Part shown: one piece after another, positions 23,700-26,942 of the stretch | Layout of the letters: every line of letters starts with the position of its first letter | Numbering within the stretch: the stretch's first letter is position 1 | Origin: G020353235 sp964569555 | GTDB lineage: Bacteria > Chloroflexota > Dehalococcoidia > Dehalococcoidales > JAUYDJ01 | NCBI GenBank assembly: GCA_964569555.1 | Contig: CAZMTT010000008.1 | Location: 1-26,942 of the forward strand | Direction: 5' to 3' | DNA: 26,942 nucleotides | Position numbers and translations under genes: made by a program | The notes under the pieces: generated by a model | What the model was told of the DNA's origin: nothing | The model's database searches: none | The model's input: the letters and a program-made list of their open reading frames with translations, nothing else

Positions 23700-24626
23700 A
23701 TGAATCTGGACATTCAAATAGCCCCGAAACACCGGGCGGGACTGCTGCTGAAGAACCCGGTGATGACCGCCTCGGGCACCTTCGGCTACGGCACCGAGTA
23801 CCACCACCTCTTTGATATCCAGCAGCTGGGGGCGATTGTCTGCAAGGGGACCACCCTCCAGCCGAAAGAGGGTAACCCCCAGCCCCGCCTCGCCGAGACG
23901 CCGGGCGGTATTCTGAACTCAATCGGCCTGCAGAACATCGGCGGTAAGGCCCTGATTAAAGAAAAGGCGCCGCTCTGGGCAGACTGGTCAGTGCCGGTCA
24001 TCGTCAACATCGGCGGTGATAGCATTGACGACTACGCCCAGATAGCTCATGAGCTGGACGGGGTGGCCGGCGTCAGTGCCCTTGAAGTCAATATCAGCTG
24101 CCCCAATATCAAGGCGGGCGGCATTGAGTTCGGCATCAATCCCAAGTCAGCCGCCGAGGTAACCAGGGCGGTAAAGCAAGCCACCTCCCTGCCCCTCCTG
24201 GTCAAGCTGACCCCCAATACCGATGATATCACTAAAATAGCCACGGCGGTGGCCGAAGCCGGCGCCGATGCCCTCACCGTCATCAACACCCTCCGGGGTA
24301 TCGCCATTGACACCACCCGGCGCCGCCCCCTGCTGGGCAATATCATCGGCGGCCTCTCCGGACCGGCGATAAAGCCGGTGGCGCTCTATATGGTCTACGA
24401 GGTCGCCGGGGCGGTGGACATCCCCGTGGCCGGCTGCGGCGGCATCACCAATGCCGGTGATGCTCTGGAATTCATCATGGCCGGCGCCAGCGCCGTCCAG
24501 GTCGGCACCGCCAACCTCACCTCCCCCCGCACCCCCCTTGAAGTGCTGGAAGGCATCAAAGCCTTCATGCAAAAAGAGGGGATAAAGAACTTGAGCGAGA
24601 TTATCGGGGCAGCGCGAAAGTCGTAA
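23700..24626 (+). CDS. pyrD: Dihydroorotate dehydrogenase, class 1B catalytic subunit
   Basis: This 308-residue FMN enzyme oxidises dihydroorotate to orotate in pyrimidine synthesis. It begins with KNPVMTASGTFGYG, then VCKGTTLQPKEGNPQPR, the loop GGILNSIGLQNIGG, EVNISCPNIKAGG with the cysteine active-site base of class 1 enzymes, LLVKLTPN, and the FMN phosphate site in VAGCGGITNAGDALEFIMAGASAVQVG. Class 1B enzymes normally work with the iron-sulfur flavoprotein PyrK, which is not in this window. The ATG at 23700 has only a weak ribosome binding site and lies 11 bases after the MBL gene, so it is probably co-transcribed. Confidence 0.96.
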   Translation: MNLDIQIAPKHRAGLLLKNPVMTASGTFGYGTEYHHLFDIQQLGAIVCKGTTLQPKEGNPQPRLAETPGGILNSIGLQNIGGKALIKEKAPLWADWSVPVIVNIGGDSIDDYAQIAHELDGVAGVSALEVNISCPNIKAGGIEFGINPKSAAEVTRAVKQATSLPLLVKLTPNTDDITKIATAVAEAGADALTVINTLRGIAIDTTRRRPLLGNIIGGLSGPAIKPVALYMVYEVAGAVDIPVAGCGGITNAGDALEFIMAGASAVQVGTANLTSPRTPLEVLEGIKAFMQKEGIKNLSEIIGAARKS

Positions 24627-24645
24627 GCGGGGCTGGGTTTATAAT

Positions 24646-24879
24646 ATGGGTAAGCTTAAAGTAAATAAACGAGTAAGAATCAGGCACCACGAAAAACCCG
24701 AATATATCGGCAAAATCGGAACAATCATAGAGCGTGCTGGTAAACTAATTGATGCGTATCCCACACCACGATATCCCGATAAACCCCCTCCGGGAAAAAC
24801 TTTGTGGTATGTAAAAATTGAAGGCGTTGAAGAACCTATACTTTTTAAAGAAGAAGAACTTGAACAAGTTAAAGAGTAG
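24646..24879 (+). CDS. Small SH3/KOW-like protein of unknown function
   Basis: This 77-residue, charged protein has a pattern like SH3-type barrels of the KOW or nitrile-hydratase-beta kind: NKRVRIRHH, then IGKIGTIIE, and after a proline-rich loop (PRYPDKPPPGK) WYVKIEGVEEPILFKEEELE. The fold is a guess from the pattern, and the function is unknown. The ATG directly follows TATAAT (24640-24645), and no good ribosome binding site is visible, so the start is uncertain. Base composition is richer in A and T than pyrD. A small membrane protein gene follows after 3 bases. Confidence 0.65.
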   Translation: MGKLKVNKRVRIRHHEKPEYIGKIGTIIERAGKLIDAYPTPRYPDKPPPGKTLWYVKIEGVEEPILFKEEELEQVKE

Positions 24880-24882
24880 AAG

Positions 24883-25125
24883 ATGGAAGCCATACAAGCC
24901 ATTATCGGTTTACTTCTCATCGTAATATTGTCCATGGTAGCTATACTTCTGGGCAGATATACATACGACAAACTTGGTCGCCCCAGTTTTTTGCCAGCTA
25001 AAGGATTTCTACGCTGGGCAGTAATTATCTTTGCTATGGTGTTCTTACTGTCCATAATCACACTAGCAGTAATGGCCATTTTAGAAACGGGTCCATTCCA
25101 ACAACGACCACCGTGGTATCCCTGA
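24883..25125 (+). CDS. Small two-helix membrane protein of unknown function
   Basis: This 80-residue protein has two hydrophobic helices, about residues 4-24 (IQAIIGLLLIVILSMVAILLG) shortened here to IIGLLLIVILSMVAILLG, and about 43-67 (WAVIIFAMVFLLSIITLAVM). A positively charged loop lies between them, with the termini perhaps outside. It is not recognised. It begins 3 bases after the SH3-like gene, so the two are probably translated together, and a terminator hairpin follows 23 bases after its stop. Confidence 0.6.
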   Translation: MEAIQAIIGLLLIVILSMVAILLGRYTYDKLGRPSFLPAKGFLRWAVIIFAMVFLLSIITLAVMAILETGPFQQRPPWYP

Positions 25126-25148
25126 AGAGGAAGTAACACGAATAACGG

Positions 25149-25178
25149 AAAGGCACAGCTCTTACACGGTGCCTTTTT
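25149..25178 (+). terminator. Rho-independent terminator
   Basis: AAAGGCAC (25149-25156) and GTGCCTTT (25169-25176) form a perfect 8-bp stem with a 12-base loop, and the right arm runs into a T-tract (TTTTT). It ends the small gene pair and perhaps the whole transcript from the COG1237 gene and pyrD. Confidence 0.75.
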
Positions 25179-25185
25179 ACTTTTA

Positions 25186-25236
25186 GTGGGGGGAGATTTG
25201 AACCGGCGATGGGGGGCGGGGGTAGCTGAGGCGTGT
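25186..25236. repeat. G-rich imperfect direct repeat, copy A
   Basis: This copy shares the pattern GGGGGGA, GCGATG, GGGG-x-GGGGG and GCTG-x-GCGT with copy B at 26145-26196, on the other side of the prsW-like gene. It holds several G-runs of 4-6 bases, so a G-quadruplex on the plus strand is possible. The unit contains ATTTGAA, which resembles a reversed tRNA T-loop, but no tRNA can be folded. Confidence 0.55.
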
Positions 25237-25241
25237 TCGTA

Positions 25242-25259
25242 TATTACCCGTATTACCCG
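25242..25259. repeat. Two tandem copies of TATTACCCG upstream of the prsW promoter
   Basis: The 9-base unit occurs twice in a row, ending 2 bases before the -35 box of the next gene. It could be a binding site for a regulator of that gene. Confidence 0.45.
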
Positions 25260-25261
25260 TC

Positions 25262-25290
25262 TTGACAAACCATGCCAATCCAATTAAGCT
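25262..25290 (+). promoter_or_regulatory. Promoter of the PrsW-like gene, predicted leaderless
   Basis: A perfect TTGACA (25262-25267) and TAAGCT (25285-25290) are exactly 17 bases apart, and the ATG at 25298 lies 7 bases after the -10 box. No Shine-Dalgarno precedes the ATG. The TAAGCT box resembles the TAAGTT of the hrcA promoter. Confidence 0.55.
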
Positions 25291-25297
25291 TCCAGCC

Positions 25298-26089
25298 ATG
25301 AAATCCAAATTCTTCAATCAGCGATGGCTCCAAATACTTCTCGGTGGGGTTCTGCTTTTTATCATAACTGAAGAGGCACTCAGAATCACCAACAATCCAA
25401 ATCTCTTCCCCACCGTTATCCTCTTAGGTGCCTTCGTCGTGCCCGTTGCTTTCGTAACCTATTTCTATGAACACGTGCGAGACAGGGACATCTCACTTCC
25501 CCTATTGATAACATGCTTCTTTGTGGGTGGAATACTAGGTCTAATTGCCGCTGGCATTCTTGAGTACGAGACCCTGCGCAATCTAGGTATTCTTGGGTTG
25601 TTTGGTGTGGGGTTAATAGAAGAAAGCGTCAAGCTAATATTTCCGATTGCAATGTATATAGGCTGGCGATACCGGCATGAAGCTGATGGCCTGCTATTTG
25701 GCATTGCTGCCGGTATGGGCTTTGCGGCGCTAGAAACTATGGGCTACGGGTTGGTTTCCCTTATACAATCGCGGGGAGACGTGGGCACCTTGCAACAAGT
25801 GCTATTAATTCGCGGCTTATTTTCAACAGCGGGACATGCGGCGTGGACTGGCTTTGTCTGCGCCGTACTCTGGCGTGAACGCGAACGAAAGGGACGAGGG
25901 ATGTTGAACTTTGCTGTCGGCGGGGCATTTATTCTAGCCGTAGTGCTTCACGCCGCGTGGGACATAATCAACAGTCTCGGCGGGCAAACCTTAATTCCCT
26001 TTGCCATCGTAGTAATTGGCAATGTAGTAATTGCGACTATAAGCCTGACCCTGGTTATTCGACGTTTTCGTGAAGCAAGAACCCCTTAA
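25298..26089 (+). CDS. PrsW-family intramembrane metalloprotease (M82, CPBP-related)
   Basis: This 263-residue membrane protein has about seven hydrophobic segments. The family motifs are present in order: EESVK (108-112, the EExxK motif), FAALE (142-146, FxxxE), H180 in GHAAWTGF and HAAWD (218-222, HxxxD). PrsW of Bacillus subtilis cuts the anti-sigma factor RsiW at site 1; the target here is unknown, and no sigma or anti-sigma gene is in the window. I chose the ATG at 25298; a TTG at 25262 is better read as the first part of the -35 box. The gene stands alone between two G-rich repeats and is A+T-richer than the core genes. Confidence 0.85.
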   Translation: MKSKFFNQRWLQILLGGVLLFIITEEALRITNNPNLFPTVILLGAFVVPVAFVTYFYEHVRDRDISLPLLITCFFVGGILGLIAAGILEYETLRNLGILGLFGVGLIEESVKLIFPIAMYIGWRYRHEADGLLFGIAAGMGFAALETMGYGLVSLIQSRGDVGTLQQVLLIRGLFSTAGHAAWTGFVCAVLWRERERKGRGMLNFAVGGAFILAVVLHAAWDIINSLGGQTLIPFAIVVIGNVVIATISLTLVIRRFREARTP

Positions 26090-26144
26090 AATGCCGAACT
26101 GGGTAATTCTTCCCCCCAATCTGCACCCTATTGCTTAATATGCC

Positions 26145-26196
26145 GTGGGGCGGGGGGATTAGAGCCAGCGATGTGGGGTGGGGGGTGGCTGGCGTA
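26145..26196. repeat. G-rich imperfect direct repeat, copy B
   Basis: This is the second copy of the unit at 25186-25236, about 960 bases downstream and in the same orientation, with several mismatches and small gaps. Runs of GGGG and GGGGGG are frequent. The two copies bracket the PrsW-like gene. Confidence 0.55.
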
Positions 26197-26197
26197 G

Positions 26198-26222
26198 CTG
26201 CACAAGGTGGCTTTTTGTGCAG
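26198..26222. repeat. Hairpin downstream of repeat copy B
   Basis: CTGCACAA and TTGTGCAG form a perfect 8-bp stem with a 9-base loop. It may act as a terminator for the prsW-like transcript in either direction, but the usual T-tract is missing. Confidence 0.5.
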
Positions 26223-26357
26223 TTGAGGTCACATTTGTTTGTTTTGTTAACTCAGGAAACAAAATGAGTATTTGTTGAATATTCTTGCCTGATAGCCAAC
26301 CGTCCATTAGAATATTGCCTCCTCACGGGAGTGTTAATTTTAAAAGTATTGCTTTTG

Positions 26358-26366
26358 TGGTATAAT
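26358..26366 (+). promoter_or_regulatory. Extended -10 promoter of the zinc-ribbon gene
   Basis: TGGTATAAT is a perfect extended -10 box. No good -35 is seen. Transcription from about 26373 would give a leader of about 110 bases before the ATG at 26483, unusually long for this window. Confidence 0.65.
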
Positions 26367-26395
26367 CATAGATAAGTTCCAGTTTAGGTTATAAC

Positions 26396-26412
26396 AAGCT
26401 TCTCGGAAGCTT
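26396..26412 (+). promoter_or_regulatory. First leader hairpin of the zinc-ribbon mRNA
   Basis: AAGCTTC, a TCG loop and GAAGCTT form a perfect 7-bp stem in the predicted leader. A T-richer stretch follows (TTCTTACACAGAGTTTTCTT) but not a proper T-tract. Confidence 0.5.
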
Positions 26413-26434
26413 CTTACACAGAGTTTTCTTAAGT

Positions 26435-26484
26435 ATTGGATGACCCAAACTCTAACTAATTATAAAGAGAGGAGGTCATCCAAT
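26435..26484 (+). promoter_or_regulatory. Leader stem that can hide the ribosome binding site and start codon
   Basis: ATTGGATGACC (26435-26445) and GGTCATCCAAT (26474-26484) are perfect 11-base complements with a 28-base loop. The right arm covers the last two bases of the GGAGG ribosome binding site (26471-26475) and the first two bases of the ATG (26483-26485); a U-G pair could extend it. In RNA this would block initiation until melted or remodelled. Confidence 0.7.
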
Positions 26485-26782
26485 GAGTTTTCAGGACAAG
26501 TCCATCCAGTGCTCCGATTGCGGCACCACGTTTACCTTCAGCGCCGAAGACCAGGAGTTTTTCCAGTCCAAAGGCTACACCAACGAGCCCAAGCGCTGCC
26601 CGGAATGCCGCCAGGCAAGGAAGTCAGAACGCTACGGCAACAGCAGTTACGGAGCCCCGCGCCAGATGTTCCCCGCAACCTGCGCCGAGTGCGGCAAAAG
26701 CACCGAAGTCCCATTTCAACCTCGTGGTGATAAGCCCGTTTACTGCAGCGATTGCTACCGTAAAAACAGACCCAGTAGATAA
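26483..26782 (+). CDS. Small double zinc-ribbon protein
   Basis: This 99-residue protein has two zinc ribbons. The first has C10-x-x-C13 and C39-x-x-C42 around a 25-residue loop, matching the probable zinc-binding zf-trcl-type domain (SIQCSDCGTTFTFSAEDQEF). The second has C67-x-x-C70 and C88-x-x-C91 with 17 residues between, matching the CxxC-x17-CxxC type. The linker is rich in Ser, Tyr and Gly. The function is unknown; small size and basic character would suit RNA or ribosome binding. The ATG follows AGAGGAGG at 8 bases. Translation is probably governed by the long leader stem, and rpsU follows downstream. Confidence 0.85.
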   Translation: MSFQDKSIQCSDCGTTFTFSAEDQEFFQSKGYTNEPKRCPECRQARKSERYGNSSYGAPRQMFPATCAECGKSTEVPFQPRGDKPVYCSDCYRKNRPSR

Positions 26783-26805
26783 GAGTAGATAAGAGAGGTT
26801 AAGCC

Positions 26806-26853
26806 ATGAGTCGCATCCGGGCTGGGCAACCGGTCCGGGGGCGACCCGGGTAA
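26806..26853 (+). CDS. 15-codon leader ORF before rpsU
   Basis: ATG at 26806 is preceded by GAGAGG at 7 bases and encodes MSRIRAGQPVRGRPG, rich in Arg and Gly, before TAA. Its stop lies 9 bases before the TTG start of rpsU. A hairpin lies inside its last codons. It is too short to judge by homology, but its good ribosome binding site and position suggest a coupling or attenuating leader peptide. Confidence 0.4.
   Translation: MSRIRAGQPVRGRPG
26834..26850 (+). promoter_or_regulatory. G+C-rich hairpin just before the rpsU start
   Basis: CCGGG and CCCGG pair around a GGCGA loop, with a possible closing T-G pair. It ends 12 bases before the TTG start, so it may affect translation of rpsU. Confidence 0.45.
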
Positions 26854-26862
26854 ATTTGAGTT

Positions 26863-26942
26863 TTGTCTTTAGAAGTATCAATACATAAAGGTGAATCACA
26901 GGAATCATTATTACGCCGCTTCCAAAAGATGGTGCAGATGAG
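26863..26942 (+). CDS. rpsU: Ribosomal protein S21 (3' end outside window)
   Basis: The frame from TTG at 26863 reads MSLEVSIHKGESQESLLRRF and continues with QKMVQM to the window edge. The block E-S-x-x-x-L-L-R-R-F is the S21 signature. S21 is a small, basic protein of the 30S subunit involved in starting translation. An in-frame TGA two codons upstream and the lack of any other start nearby fix the TTG as start codon. The ribosome binding site is poor, which suggests coupling to the 15-codon ORF just upstream. The zinc-ribbon gene may share the transcript. Confidence 0.85.
   Translation, partial: MSLEVSIHKGESQESLLRRFQKMVQM

Larger units (their letters stand above)
26090..26360. other. Non-coding stretch between the prsW-like gene and the zinc-ribbon promoter
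   Basis: No credible gene was found on either strand. The stretch holds repeat copy B, a hairpin at 26198-26222 with a perfect 8-bp stem (CTGCACAA and TTGTGCAG) but no following T-run, and then an A+T-rich part leading to the next promoter. No tRNA or known riboswitch was recognised. Confidence 0.6.

Noticed and set aside
25191..25215. tRNA-like T-loop (ATTTGAA on the plus strand) in the G-rich repeat
   Set aside because: The neighbouring bases do not pair into a T stem or an acceptor stem, and no anticodon arm can be found in either copy.
24639..25283. 214-codon open frame on the minus strand
   Set aside because: It is antisense to two better small genes and a terminator, and its Ser- and Pro-rich composition looks like a chance frame.
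26440..26730. 96-codon frame starting at an ATG in the leader stem
   Set aside because: It overlaps the zinc-ribbon gene out of frame, has no ribosome binding site and no recognisable sequence; the zinc-ribbon frame has paired CxxC motifs.
1..26942. CRISPR array, rRNA or tRNA genes
   Set aside because: No regularly spaced repeats and no rRNA or complete tRNA sequence were recognised on either strand.

Overview
The window is a dense, mostly GC-rich bacterial chromosome segment with no rRNA, tRNA, CRISPR or transposase gene visible. Protein signatures and gene order (hrcA-grpE-dnaK-dnaJ meeting gpsA-plsY-der tail to tail, a GpsA Rossmann motif of the form GTTxWG, many small conserved proteins) suggest Chloroflexota, most likely class Dehalococcoidia. 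That placement rests on recalled family features and gene order, not on a database search.
Layout. 1-2150: 3' part of a large surface protein with Asp-box repeats, two Fn3-like domains, a proline-rich linker and a C-terminal membrane anchor. 2147-2779 (-): metallo-beta-lactamase-fold protein. 2780-7655: heat-shock operon hrcA-grpE-dnaK-dnaJ behind a CIRCE operator, with two perfect palindromes between dnaK and dnaJ. 7633-12319 (-): argF, an unknown membrane-anchored gene, der, plsY and gpsA, tightly packed or overlapping. 12478-16017 (+): polA-mutM. 16014-19042 (-): an AT-rich type II restriction endonuclease and DNA methyltransferase directly upstream of gltX. 19103-20841 (-): traR/dksA-like gene, lspA, rluD. 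20954-21721 (-): DUF72 protein. 21856-24626 (+): MTH1187-type thiamine-binding protein, unknown membrane protein, COG1237 MBL hydrolase, pyrD. 24646-26089 (+): AT-richer accessory stretch with an SH3/KOW-like small protein, a small membrane protein and a PrsW-family protease, bounded by two G-rich imperfect repeats. 26361-26942 (+): long-leader gene for a double zinc-ribbon protein, a 15-codon leader ORF and the start of rpsU.
How the genes work together. The left part holds protein folding and its repression by HrcA. The minus operon combines phospholipid precursor synthesis (gpsA, plsY), ribosome assembly (der) and arginine synthesis (argF). PolA and MutM form a DNA repair pair. The right end looks like a stress- or cold-type translation unit.
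Most notable signals are at the regulatory level. (1) An 11-bp perfect inverted repeat can sequester the ribosome binding site and start codon of the zinc-ribbon gene. (2) Several genes (polA, DUF72, prsW, COG1237 MBL, and possibly the 2147-2779 gene) have a good promoter whose -10 box lies only 6-9 nt before the start codon, which predicts leaderless or nearly leaderless mRNAs. (3) An AT-rich restriction-modification pair lies 1 nt upstream of gltX, so this essential gene may be read from the module. (4) A short ORF with a hairpin at its end lies just upstream of a TTG-initiated rpsU.
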